From the NCBI RefSeq assembly GCF_006874645.1, contig NZ_CP030082.1, positions 2,046,001-2,110,000 of the forward strand: 64,000 bases of DNA, written 5' to 3'. Under the pieces are notes generated by a model. That model was given only the letters and a program-made list of their open reading frames with translations, had not been told where the DNA came from and searched no databases. This DNA comes from Bdellovibrio sp. ZAP7 (lineage in GTDB: Bacteria > Bdellovibrionota > Bdellovibrionia > Bdellovibrionales > Bdellovibrionaceae). This document shows positions 44,218-52,692 of this stretch, piece after piece. A program made the translations under genes and the position numbers. Position 1 is the stretch's first letter; the number at the start of each line of letters is the position of its first letter.

Positions 44218-44310
44218 GTTTTTCGTAATATCGATTTTTACAAGGCGGAAGGCGTACTAGCTGTACGTCGACAACGAGCAACGCAGACAAAAATCGACAT
44301 TCCGAAAAAC
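44218..44310. repeat. 93-nt imperfect palindrome upstream of glyA
   Basis: A 22-nt left arm (44218-44239, beginning GTTTTTCGTAATATCGA) is inverted as 44289-44310 with 20 of 22 positions matching. Between them lies a second hairpin, GCGTAC-TAGCT-GTACGT. The whole is a long stem with an inner hairpin ending 20 bp before the glyA ATG. It could be a dispersed palindromic repeat or an RNA control structure. Confidence 0.55.
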
Positions 44311-44329
44311 CTTTGATCGGAGTTTTTAT

Positions 44330-45577
44330 ATGAATTCGACGTCTCTAACTTTAAACCAAGTTGATCCCGAAGTATTTGCGGTGATTCAAAAAGAATCTGA
44401 ACGTCAACAGTTCGGTCTGGAGATGATCGCTTCTGAAAATTACACATCAAAAGCTGTGATGGAAGCACAAGGCTCTATCCTGACAAACAAATATGCGGAA
44501 GGCTACCCAGGCAAACGCTATTACGGCGGTTGCGTGAATGTCGACACGGTTGAATCCCTTGCTATTGAACGTGCGAAAAAACTTTTCGGAATGAACTTTG
44601 CGAACGTTCAACCGCACTCTGGCTCACAAGCTAACATGGGTGTTTACCTTGCCGCTTGTAAAGCGGGCGACACGATCCTGGGTATGGATTTGTCTCATGG
44701 TGGTCACTTGACTCACGGATCTCCAGTGAATTTCTCTGGTATGCTGTTTAAAGCCGCTTCTTACAAATTGGATCCGGAAACAGGTCGTATCAATTACGAT
44801 ACAATTCGCTCAGTAGCGAAAGAAACAAAACCTCGCTTGATCATCGCAGGGTACTCGGCGTATCCGCGCGTTTTGGATTTTGCTAAATTTAAAGAAATTG
44901 CTGTGGAAGTGGGAGCCGATCTTTTGGTGGATATGGCGCACTTTGCAGGACTGGTGGCTACAGGCCACCACCCGTCTCCCGCTGAATATGCTGATTATGT
45001 TACCACGACGACTCACAAAACTTTGCGTGGACCTCGTGGCGGTATGATCCTTACGAACTCCGAAGAAAAAGCGAAGATCATGAACTCTCGCATCTTCCCT
45101 GGTATTCAGGGTGGACCGCTTGAGCATGTGATCGCTGGTAAAGCTGTGGCATTTGGTGAAGCTTTGAAACCTGAATTCAAAGACTATAGCGGCAAAGTGA
45201 TTCAGAATGCGAAAACCTTGTCTGAAGAACTTTTGTCTCAAGGTTTCAAACTTGTGACTGGCGGTACGGACAATCACTTGATGTTGATTGATCTGTCTGA
45301 CCGCGAGATCACGGGTAAAGTTGCTGAAATTGCTTTGGATGAAGCCGGGATCACTGTGAATAAAAACACTGTTCCGAATGAAAAACGCTCTCCATTTGTG
45401 ACAAGTGGCATTCGTATTGGAACACCTGCTTTGACGACTCGTGGAATGGGAACTTCAGAAATGAAGAAGATAGGTCAATGGATTGCGCAGGTTTTGAACA
45501 ACGCTGACAACGCAGATGTGAAAAACAAAGTGCACGCAGAAGTTAAAGAAATGTGTAAGCACTTCCCAATCTACTAG
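44330..45577 (+). CDS. glyA: Serine hydroxymethyltransferase
   Basis: This PLP enzyme of 415 residues converts serine plus tetrahydrofolate to glycine and methylene-THF. [19 protein letters not shown]-type N-terminus (here [13 protein letters not shown]), the PLP Lys in [13 protein letters not shown], and [14 protein letters not shown] are diagnostic. The ribosome binding site CGGAG lies before the ATG, right after the 93-nt palindrome. Confidence 0.96.
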   Translation: MNSTSLTLNQVDPEVFAVIQKESERQQFGLEMIASENYTSKAVMEAQGSILTNKYAEGYPGKRYYGGCVNVDTVESLAIERAKKLFGMNFANVQPHSGSQANMGVYLAACKAGDTILGMDLSHGGHLTHGSPVNFSGMLFKAASYKLDPETGRINYDTIRSVAKETKPRLIIAGYSAYPRVLDFAKFKEIAVEVGADLLVDMAHFAGLVATGHHPSPAEYADYVTTTTHKTLRGPRGGMILTNSEEKAKIMNSRIFPGIQGGPLEHVIAGKAVAFGEALKPEFKDYSGKVIQNAKTLSEELLSQGFKLVTGGTDNHLMLIDLSDREITGKVAEIALDEAGITVNKNTVPNEKRSPFVTSGIRIGTPALTTRGMGTSEMKKIGQWIAQVLNNADNADVKNKVHAEVKEMCKHFPIY

Positions 45578-45606
45578 CTCTGCTTCTCCCTCGAGAAAAT
45601 TGAATG

Positions 45607-45635
45607 AAGGCGTGCTTCGAGTGCGCCTTTTCTAT
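45607..45635 (+). terminator. Terminator after glyA
   Basis: AAGGCG and CGCCTT pair around an 11-nt loop, followed by TTCTATTTC. It lies 30 bp past the glyA stop. Confidence 0.7.
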
Positions 45636-45792
45636 TTCTAAGCCTCTCATTTTCATACAGACTTTAGGCTTGAGTGGTACTCTAAAACTGTCATCGACTT
45701 TTGTGGTTATCCGCGCGAAATGACTGAAAAATGGGCAATTAACATTTGGTAATTTTGCGTCATTTTTTATGCCTTTTTAGGGCAAAAAATCC

Positions 45793-45821
45793 TTTGGATA
45801 CGAGCCCTTGTACGTTATAGT
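45793..45821 (+). promoter_or_regulatory. Candidate promoter for a leaderless mRNA
   Basis: TTTGGA (45793-45798), 17 bases, TATAGT (45816-45821), six bases, then ATG. The expected +1 is the A of the ATG. No Shine-Dalgarno present. Confidence 0.5.
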
Positions 45822-45827
45822 CAAATT

Positions 45828-46400
45828 ATGACACCAGGATGGAAACAGCTAGTTAACTTTGCAGGATGCATTATTGCGACAGGAACTTTGGGTTCTTGTA
45901 CGACTTTTCATACACCCCTTTCCCGAGAAATCATGAACGGCTCCTCCCAATCACGTGGAGTGGCTTCAGATCAACCAATGACCATTGAACAACAGGATAA
46001 GTCGTTTGATTGGCCGGTGGATGCTGCCCGCATGACTCGTGGATTCTTACCTAATAAACGCCGCCCGCATTTGGGTATCGATTTAGCCGCACCTAAAGGA
46101 ACGCCTATATTGGCTGCCCAAGGCGGTACAATCATCTATGCAGGTCGTGAGTTTAAAGGGTACGGAAAAATGGTTCTAATCGAGTCTGGCGACGGTTGGG
46201 CAACATTGTATGCTCACTTCGACAAGATCTTGGTTTCTGAAGGCCAAAAAGTTCGCAAAGGCGAGGTGATTGGTGCCATGGGAAGAACTGGACGCGCAAC
46301 GGGAGTGCATCTGCACTTTGAAATCCGCAAAAATCGCGGCCCGATCGATCCACTTCCGCTTCTTCCAGAGACAGCGGCGACTTCAACAGCAAAACTTTAA
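45828..46400 (+). CDS. M23-family peptidoglycan peptidase, lipoprotein
   Basis: This 190-residue protein has a lipobox TLGSC (Cys24). The M23 (LytM) domain spans residues about 60-175 with zinc ligands in HLGIDLAAP (HxxxD) and HLHFEIRK (HxH), plus ATLYAHFDKI. Ligands are complete, so it may be an active endopeptidase rather than an EnvC/NlpD-like activator. There is no LysM domain. The gene is probably read from a leaderless transcript (see promoter). It may work on own septal or prey wall. Confidence 0.9.
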   Translation: MTPGWKQLVNFAGCIIATGTLGSCTTFHTPLSREIMNGSSQSRGVASDQPMTIEQQDKSFDWPVDAARMTRGFLPNKRRPHLGIDLAAPKGTPILAAQGGTIIYAGREFKGYGKMVLIESGDGWATLYAHFDKILVSEGQKVRKGEVIGAMGRTGRATGVHLHFEIRKNRGPIDPLPLLPETAATSTAKL

Positions 46401-46407
46401 AACTTAG

Positions 46408-46433
46408 AAGGCTCCCGCAAGGAGCCTTTTTTT
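46408..46433 (+). terminator. Rho-independent terminator
   Basis: AAGGCTCC pairs with GGAGCCTT around CGCAA, followed by T7. It ends the M23 gene. Confidence 0.92.
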
Positions 46434-46487
46434 ATTTGGGCTATAACTGGTCGGCACTTTTTTGTTTCTGCAAAAACGCGCGTCCTT

Positions 46488-46691
46488 AACATCTGATGCT
46501 GATGTTTTATGACAATCCTGCAATTTCCACTTCCGCAGCGGAGGTGGAAATTGCATCAATGAAATATTGATCACCGAAAATATCGAATCCGGATTCTCAT
46601 AACAGCTAAATTATTAAGGATCCTATATGAACCGAAAAGCATGCCTCTCTGGAAATAAAAAAAGGCAGCCGTTTTAAGGGGCTGCCTTTTT
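46488..46691 (+). ncRNA. Candidate structured small RNA
   Basis: Three hairpins follow one another: AACATC/GATGTT (about 46488-46507), a 17-bp stem with loop CAG (46519-46555, one mismatch), and ATCAAT/ATTGAT (46555-46571). The strand then runs into the terminator at 46657-46691. No promoter could be assigned. A 16-codon frame (46627-46677, MNRKACLSGNKKRQPF) with AAGGA upstream lies inside, so a small mRNA is an alternative. Confidence 0.35.
46657..46691. terminator. Bidirectional Rho-independent terminator
   Basis: AAAAAGGCAGCC pairs with GGCTGCCTTTTT around nine bases. It serves the minus-strand outer-membrane protein gene and possible plus-strand RNA from upstream. Confidence 0.88.
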
Positions 46692-46713
46692 AAGTTCAAC
46701 TGTAAGTCTAAGA

Positions 46714-47715
46714 TTAGAATACGTTGATTGTAGCTGACATACCTACGTTCGTTTTATCAGCCGTGAAGTATTCAGGTGCGAATTGCATGTTCGGGTAAAG
46801 GTAGATGTCACGAGTCACCGCGATACCGATACCAACTGATTGCGTGTACAAGCTTCTCAACCACTCAGAACCATCGTCAGATCTGAAGTGAGAGAAGATG
46901 AATGGACGGAATACAGTTCTGAAAGAGAACATGTCGTTGAACGCGTACTCAACGAATGGATAGAATCCAAGAACCCAGTCCGTACGACCACCACCGTGAA
47001 CATCAGTTCCGCGGTTTTGGATAGTATCAATGTCGTCAGCGCCTTCAGTATAGGCATTGTAACTGACGTCTAAAGAAACACCTGGTTGCCAGTTAGAGTT
47101 CGGGATTTCGAAAAGCAATGTATGACCAACGCTTAAAGCACCCAAAAGTTTCAAAGTGTCAACATCGTAAGCATCAGTAGCGTAAGAAGCGCTAGAGCTA
47201 AATGATTGTTGGATACCTGCAGCTCTGAATGAACGAGAGTACCCTAATGATGGCGTTGCGATAGAGAATTGTCTGTTACCGTTCTGGTTTGATGTCTCTT
47301 CCCAATTGTTCTGGAAAGGAGTGTACAAAGAAAGACCTGTAGAGAAATTCAAAGCAGAGTTTTTATCCAAACGATAGTTGATACCAACAGAACCAACTAG
47401 GTTTGTCGCTGGTTGTGTTCCCGCTTCCCCAGCGTAGTTAGGACGTTCAGCACCAAATGGTTTTTCAAGGTTACCACCATTGTAAGCCCATGAAGTCGAT
47501 ACAGACCAGATAGATTTAGAACCAGAATCCGCACGCATTTTCGCGTTCGTGATTTCGTTGTCCAAGTCACCGTTAGTTTGTTCGTCCTTTTTTTGAACGT
47601 CAGTTACTTTAACTGTGCTTGTGTTTGCGCTTTGGTTTTTTTCTTCAGCGTGAGCAGAAACTGCTACTACCAAAGAACCTGCCAAAATAAGTGATGAAAG
47701 AATTTGTTTTTTCAC
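46714..47715 (-). CDS. Outer-membrane beta-barrel protein
   Basis: This 333-residue protein has signal peptide MKKQILSSLILAGSLVVAVSAHA, and a mature N-terminus of about 50 polar residues. The remainder shows alternating aromatic strands (NLVGSVGINYRL, ALNFSTGLSLYTPF, GVSLDVSYNAY) ending NVGMSATINVF with the C-terminal Phe that BamA recognises. The start is GTG at 47715 with AGGGGA eight bases upstream. Abundance is likely given the strong terminator and long leader. Substrate or role unknown. Confidence 0.82.
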   Translation of the reverse strand: MKKQILSSLILAGSLVVAVSAHAEEKNQSANTSTVKVTDVQKKDEQTNGDLDNEITNAKMRADSGSKSIWSVSTSWAYNGGNLEKPFGAERPNYAGEAGTQPATNLVGSVGINYRLDKNSALNFSTGLSLYTPFQNNWEETSNQNGNRQFSIATPSLGYSRSFRAAGIQQSFSSSASYATDAYDVDTLKLLGALSVGHTLLFEIPNSNWQPGVSLDVSYNAYTEGADDIDTIQNRGTDVHGGGRTDWVLGFYPFVEYAFNDMFSFRTVFRPFIFSHFRSDDGSEWLRSLYTQSVGIGIAVTRDIYLYPNMQFAPEYFTADKTNVGMSATINVF

Positions 47716-48206
47716 CTGTGTGGTCCCCTTTTTTGTTAGAACTTTGTTAATCGTTAATACTTTTAAGTAAGTTTGGTTTCTTAATTCTTATTCAAGTCGC
47801 TTGCAGGTGCTTGTCGTTTCACATTCACTACGATTTCACCTGCTGACTTCAAGTGGTCCCAAAATGGAGCCAACTTGACTGTCATTTTTTATTAAGCAAT
47901 GAAAGTGCCAGCACTTTGGTCCTATTTCAACACCAAATCCTGACAATAACCTAATATTTACGGGCAGTAGACGCACTGAAGCCTAAAAATTAAGCAGGTT
48001 CGTTTTCACACTTGTTACTAAAACTAAGCTCATTTTGACTCCAGTAGCGGGCTATAAATTATTCACGCGCAGCAGTATCAGATGATAATTCGCCGCATTC
48101 CAAAAAACGCGCGAGTCCGCAGGCGCCTTTTCCTGTAATGCTACATGTTGAGCGGGCGCGTTCTCGCCCGGATAATTCAGCCAGGAAGTGTTCTGAAGGG
48201 AGCTTT
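47716..48206. other. Intergenic region between divergent genes
   Basis: About 490 bp. On its left lies the AT-rich leader of the outer-membrane protein gene. At 48152-48175 a GGGCG/CGCCC hairpin precedes the small gene. No coding frame, tRNA or repeat of note was seen in the rest. Confidence 0.55.
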
Positions 48207-48488
48207 ATGGTTGAGCGCGAGCTGTATGAAGAAACCGAATTTCTGCACGATGTAGGCGTTAATCTTAACGCCGCTCTCTTTATAATAGACAGACTGATTG
48301 AAGAAATTAAGGGCGAGGAAGGTCGACTGGAAACTGACTCGCAAACCGAAAAGTTATTTCATCACCTGGCGACTTATTTAAATCAAATCGATCGCACCGT
48401 TAAAAATCGTCGCACGCATTTATCAGAACTTTTGGAATCTCAACGCCGGGCCGAACAGGAAGCATATCGCAACTCGCGATCTCCTTAG
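48207..48488 (+). CDS. Small acidic helical protein, unknown function
   Basis: This 93-residue cytoplasmic protein is rich in Glu, Leu and Arg, predicted helical throughout (LYEETEFLHDVGVNLNAALF, then LFHHLATYLNQIDRTVKNRR). ATG at 48207 has AGGGAG upstream, while the in-frame ATG at 48138 has none. The pattern resembles a histidine-kinase-like dimerisation helix without catalytic domain, but no family can be named. Confidence 0.6.
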   Translation: MVERELYEETEFLHDVGVNLNAALFIIDRLIEEIKGEEGRLETDSQTEKLFHHLATYLNQIDRTVKNRRTHLSELLESQRRAEQEAYRNSRSP

Positions 48489-48498
48489 GCGGAAAAAG

Positions 48499-48519
48499 AA
48501 GGGCGCCGTCGGCGCCCTT
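48499..48519 (+). terminator. Terminator-like GC-rich hairpin
   Basis: AAGGGCGCC and GGCGCCCTT form a perfect 9-bp stem around GTC, 10 bp past the small helical gene. The T tract is short, so efficiency is uncertain. Confidence 0.6.
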
Positions 48520-48642
48520 AGCGAGATCAATTTGCTCTTTCAATGGAGCGGATAAAAATCGTAATTTTTATCTCGACCTCGTCTTCGTTTACAGTTTCTC
48601 AAAGTTCAATCTCCCCCACAAGTCCAAAAGGAGTCTTGTATT

Positions 48643-49815
48643 ATGTCGAACTTAGGCCTGGTTCTATCTGGTGGAGGCGCACGAGGTGCCTTTCAGGTCG
48701 GCGTATTGGCGGCTGTGGCAGAAATATGCAAAGAACTTTCAATCAACAATCCCTTTGAAATTTACACGGGCGTCAGTGCCGGCGCGATCAATGTTTGCGC
48801 ATTAACAGCACATCCCGGAAGCTTCACCGAAGCTTGCAAAACTTTGCAGGGAATTTGGGGAGGACTGAAAAGCCAAGATGTCTTTGTATCTGATCCGGTG
48901 TCCCTGACAGGAGTGGCTTTGCATTGGATGATGGATTTAGCGAGCGGCGGTATGAAACCTACTCCCGGAAAATCACTTTTAAACACCAAACCGTTACGCG
49001 AACTTATTTCCAAAAACTGTCCCTTTGAAAATATTCAAAAGAAAATTGATTCAGGTCTAATTCGGGGCGTGGGAATTTCTGCATTGGATTTCCACTCCTC
49101 ATCAACAGTCACCTTCATTCAAGGTGTTACGGAGATACCATTATGGGAAAGAGTCAGAAGACAAGCAGCGAGATCGGAACTCAACGTAGATCACGTCATG
49201 GCCTCGGCCGCCATCCCGGTTTTGTTCCCGCCGATTGCGGTGGGTTCCAACTATTTCGGGGATGGGTCGATTCGGAACTTCAGCCCTTGCGGTCCCGCCA
49301 TTTACATGGGAGCCGAGCGCCTGCTTGCCATCGGTGTCAGATGCAGAGAGGAGACTTGCTTCAGGCCTCGTCAAGTTGCACCTACAGAGATGCCCAGTGT
49401 GGCACGTGTTGCGAGTGTGCTTCTTCACGCTCTTATGAGCGATGGAATCGAATTTGATATCGAAAGAATTGAGCGTATAAATCTGGCCTTATCAAAGTTG
49501 GGGCGCTCGCAACGTAAATATCTGGCAGTGAAACATATAGACACTCTGTGGATCTCTCCGTCCCGTGATTTTTCAGAGATCGCCTCTCGACATGCGCATG
49601 AGTTGCCACGAATGATTCGCTATCTCTTGCGGGGATTAGGTGGCCTGGAAGAATCAGCTGAACTTTCTAGCTTCCTTTTGTTTGAAAAAGAATATGTGCA
49701 CACTTTGATGGAGATTGGCTATGAAGATGGGTTGCGTGCAAAAGCTGAACTCACTCAGCTGCTCACAGGTCAAACAATGAAAGACACTATGGCAGCCGAA
49801 TTACGGGAAAATTAA
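48643..49815 (+). CDS. Patatin-like phospholipase
   Basis: This 390-residue hydrolase of the RssA/patatin type has the oxyanion hole LSGGGARGAFQVGVL, nucleophile elbow TGVSAGAIN and catalytic Asp in FGDGSIRNFSP. No signal peptide is visible, so it is either cytoplasmic or exported by another route; related proteins of pathogens are type III-secreted. AAGGAG lies before the ATG. The last four bases overlap convergent kup. Likely lipid-acyl hydrolase; prey membrane attack is speculative. Confidence 0.9.
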   Translation: MSNLGLVLSGGGARGAFQVGVLAAVAEICKELSINNPFEIYTGVSAGAINVCALTAHPGSFTEACKTLQGIWGGLKSQDVFVSDPVSLTGVALHWMMDLASGGMKPTPGKSLLNTKPLRELISKNCPFENIQKKIDSGLIRGVGISALDFHSSSTVTFIQGVTEIPLWERVRRQAARSELNVDHVMASAAIPVLFPPIAVGSNYFGDGSIRNFSPCGPAIYMGAERLLAIGVRCREETCFRPRQVAPTEMPSVARVASVLLHALMSDGIEFDIERIERINLALSKLGRSQRKYLAVKHIDTLWISPSRDFSEIASRHAHELPRMIRYLLRGLGGLEESAELSSFLLFEKEYVHTLMEIGYEDGLRAKAELTQLLTGQTMKDTMAAELREN

Positions 49816-51815
49816 ATCTCGACCTGGATTCCCACTTCGATCACTTGATTCGGTGGAATACGGAAGAACGCTGTTGGACGTTGCGCATTTTTCGACATCA
49901 CCGCAAACAGACGTTCGCGCCAATGAGACATATGAAGCTCGTCAACTTTCGCAGGCCCCTTCGTTGTAATGATCGTTTCACGACCCAATACGAAAGTGGT
50001 CTCGTTTACATTAAAGTTGATGTCTTTATTACGGCAGGCTTCCAGGATGTGCTTCATTTTAGGCGTTTCCATAAAGCCGTAATAAGCCAAGATACGATAG
50101 AAATTTGGAACGATTTCTTGAATCGAGATATTGTCTTTCTTAGAAACAAAAGGAACCTCGCGCGTTTGAATCGTTAAGATCGCCACCCGCTGATGCAGAA
50201 CTTTGTTGTGTTTTAGATTATGTAACAACGGCGCAGGCACCCCCCAAGGATCTCCCGACATGTAAATCGCTGTCCCTGGAACACGAATGGGTGGCTCGCG
50301 TAAAAGCTTCAACATGAAATCTTCTGTTGGCATTGAACGGTCTTTTAAACGACGGAATAAAACCTGACGGCCTTTTTGCCATGTCGTCATCAACAGATAA
50401 ATCACCGCACCAATCACCAATGGCACCCAGCCACCATGGGGGATTTTGTGGAAGTTTGCCGCAAAGAACGCGATATCGATGATTCCAAAAATACCGAAAA
50501 TTCCGGCAGCCTTAAAGAAACTCCAATTCCATTTCTGGCGAGCGACTTCGTATGCCAGAATGGTCGTGATAACCATCGTACCCGTCACTGCGATACCATA
50601 AGCGGCAGCGAGGTTGCTGGAAGTTTTAAATGTGAGAACCAACCACACAACACCCACGAACAATGACCAGTTGATCGCTGGAATATAAATCTGCCCGATC
50701 TCTTGCGAAGATGTATGCACGATGTTGATACGTGGACAGAAACCCAATTGAATTGCCTGACGCGTGATAGAGAACACACCGGAAATCAAAGCTTGAGAGG
50801 CAATCACCGCCGACGTAGTACTTAAACAAACCAGAGGAATGACCGCCCACTTCGGCGCCAACATGTAAAACGGATTTGAAATCGCATCGGAGTTCGTCAA
50901 AAGCAAAGCGCCCTGACCAAAGTAATTCAAAAGCAAAGCTGGCAAAGCAACAAAAAACCACGCCATGCGAATCGGTGTCTTACCGAAGTGCCCCATATCG
51001 GCGTAAAGAGCTTCACCACCGGTTACAACCAGGACAACCGATCCCAAAACCAAGAAACCGTGCACACCATTTCTAAAGAAAAACTCAATCGCATGATGCG
51101 GCCACATCGCTTCAAGAATTGAAGGATTGTCCAAAAGACTGTTCATCCCTAACACACCGAGCGTTGTAAACCACAGTAAAAGGATGGGACCAAAGATGAC
51201 ACCGATTCGCCCGGTTCCATATCGCTGCATTAAGAACAAAGCATTGATAATAAAAATCGTGATCGGAATGATGAAAGGGTCAAACTGATCAGTGACGATC
51301 TTTAAACCTTCCATCGCAGACAAGACCGAAATCGCCGGCGTAATCACACCATCGCCATACAATAGTGCGGCGCCGAAAAGCCCCAGAATTGTCATGATCC
51401 AACGACGATGGGTGATGTCTTTCGTATGTTGCGAGCGCACTGCCAGCGCCATCAAAGATAAGATACCACCTTCACCTTTATTGTCTGCGCGCATGACGTA
51501 AGCCATGTACTTTACGCAAATCGTGGTGATCATTGTCCACACGATGAGAGAAAGAATTCCGACGACATTTTCCGGAGATACGGCAAGTCCGTACTCGCCC
51601 CCAAAACATTCGCGCAAGGCGTACAAGGGGCTGGTTCCGATATCCCCAAAGACAATGCCCAAAGCAGCTAGTGATAGCATTGCTAGATTGGTGTTCTTAT
51701 GACCATGGTCTTGGTGTTCGATGTCGCAACTCCATTTTAATTTTGAACCCCAAGTGTATGGAATCGCGAAGCTCTTGTCAGCAGCTGGACCACATGCCAT
51801 AACGCAGCACTTCAC
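49812..51815 (-). CDS. kup: KUP-type potassium uptake protein
   Basis: This 667-residue secondary K+ importer begins its core with LSLAALGIVFGDIGTSPLYALRE, the diagnostic first helix, followed by eleven more helices and a 200-residue cytoplasmic tail. Length agrees with E. coli Kup (622) plus an N-terminal extension of about 45. The start is uncertain: GTG at 51815 with a close AGG, or ATG at 51800. Convergent with patatin gene, four-base overlap. Confidence 0.93.
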   Translation of the reverse strand: MKCCVMACGPAADKSFAIPYTWGSKLKWSCDIEHQDHGHKNTNLAMLSLAALGIVFGDIGTSPLYALRECFGGEYGLAVSPENVVGILSLIVWTMITTICVKYMAYVMRADNKGEGGILSLMALAVRSQHTKDITHRRWIMTILGLFGAALLYGDGVITPAISVLSAMEGLKIVTDQFDPFIIPITIFIINALFLMQRYGTGRIGVIFGPILLLWFTTLGVLGMNSLLDNPSILEAMWPHHAIEFFFRNGVHGFLVLGSVVLVVTGGEALYADMGHFGKTPIRMAWFFVALPALLLNYFGQGALLLTNSDAISNPFYMLAPKWAVIPLVCLSTTSAVIASQALISGVFSITRQAIQLGFCPRINIVHTSSQEIGQIYIPAINWSLFVGVVWLVLTFKTSSNLAAAYGIAVTGTMVITTILAYEVARQKWNWSFFKAAGIFGIFGIIDIAFFAANFHKIPHGGWVPLVIGAVIYLLMTTWQKGRQVLFRRLKDRSMPTEDFMLKLLREPPIRVPGTAIYMSGDPWGVPAPLLHNLKHNKVLHQRVAILTIQTREVPFVSKKDNISIQEIVPNFYRILAYYGFMETPKMKHILEACRNKDINFNVNETTFVLGRETIITTKGPAKVDELHMSHWRERLFAVMSKNAQRPTAFFRIPPNQVIEVGIQVEI

Positions 51816-51882
51816 ATTACCTGATAGTCAGTTGCCTTCTTTTTAGGCCCTGGGAGAAAATAAGAGCTCAGGGAGTAAACTT

Positions 51883-52059
51883 ATGTTTCGATCTGGTGAT
51901 CTTAAAAACTCTGTTCTTCGTACCGTAGCCCACTCTAAATGGGCATTGGCAGTATTGATCTTGATTGGATTGGTGTATTTTGAAACTCGATTGAGCGATA
52001 AAAGTGTGGCTGACAACCGCCAGCCCACTTCATTGACAACTACTTCTTTGACGCAATAA
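51883..52059 (+). CDS. Small single-pass membrane protein
   Basis: This 58-residue protein begins MFRSGDLKNSVLRTVAHSKW, then one helix (ALAVLILIGLVYFE) and a polar Ser/Thr-rich tail (PTSLTTTSLTQ). GGGAG lies seven bases before the ATG, a good ribosome binding site. Its last 20 bases overlap the end of convergent flavin reductase gene. Unknown function; possibly a small regulator of a membrane complex. Confidence 0.6.
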   Translation: MFRSGDLKNSVLRTVAHSKWALAVLILIGLVYFETRLSDKSVADNRQPTSLTTTSLTQ

Positions 52060-52615
52060 CTGAGTTGGCGTCGAGGTTGAAGGCCGACAGAGCCGAAACG
52101 AAGTTTCGGAAGCCAGTCGCTTGCTTCACTAGCAACTTTTTCAAACCCTCATCCTGAGGCTCCCCTTGCTCATTCAAAACTTTTGGAGCATTGGTGATGA
52201 AGATGCGCTCTGGATAAATAAAGGCGTTTCTGTATCCAAACACCTGTTGCAAATGCTCAACGGGACGAAGTCCACCAAACATCCAACCCAGGCCAATGAA
52301 ACATACAGGGCGATACTCGAACGTTTCAGGGAACTTCATGTGATCGATGAAGTACTTCAAAGCACCTGGCATAGAGCCATTGTACTCAGGGCAAATCACA
52401 ATCAAACCTTCGGAAGCCACAAGTTTGTCCAGGTAAGGCTGTAATCCGGAATGCTCTTTCCCATAGTGAGGACCGGTGTGGAGATGCTCTTTCACTTCGA
52501 CCAGATCGATGATCTCGACTGTTTCCCCTTGGGACTTGTAGATCCCTTGGATATAGTTAGCAAGCTTCAGAGTGTTGGAACCTGGGCGATCAGTGCCCGC
52601 GATAATGTACTTCAT
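52040..52615 (-). CDS. NAD(P)H-dependent FMN reductase family
   Basis: This 191-residue flavodoxin-like protein has the FMN-phosphate loop GTDRPGSNTLKLA, the isoalloxazine loop CPEYNGSMPGALKYFIDH (YNGS-type signature) and LGWMFGGLRPVEHL. It transfers electrons from NAD(P)H to flavin, quinone or azo compounds. ATG at 52615 has AGGAG eight bases upstream. Divergent to the GYF-PilZ gene. Confidence 0.9.
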   Translation of the reverse strand: MKYIIAGTDRPGSNTLKLANYIQGIYKSQGETVEIIDLVEVKEHLHTGPHYGKEHSGLQPYLDKLVASEGLIVICPEYNGSMPGALKYFIDHMKFPETFEYRPVCFIGLGWMFGGLRPVEHLQQVFGYRNAFIYPERIFITNAPKVLNEQGEPQDEGLKKLLVKQATGFRNFVSALSAFNLDANSVIASKK

Positions 52616-52692
52616 TCGTAAATCTCCTAGACAAAGTGATATACCTTTCGTTGTAATAAAGGCAATACAGTTTTCAGAAGGGTGTCTTCGCA

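Noticed and set aside
51843-52028. Minus-strand 61-codon frame
   Set aside because: Opposite the better-supported plus-strand small membrane protein that has GGGAG and a clear helix.
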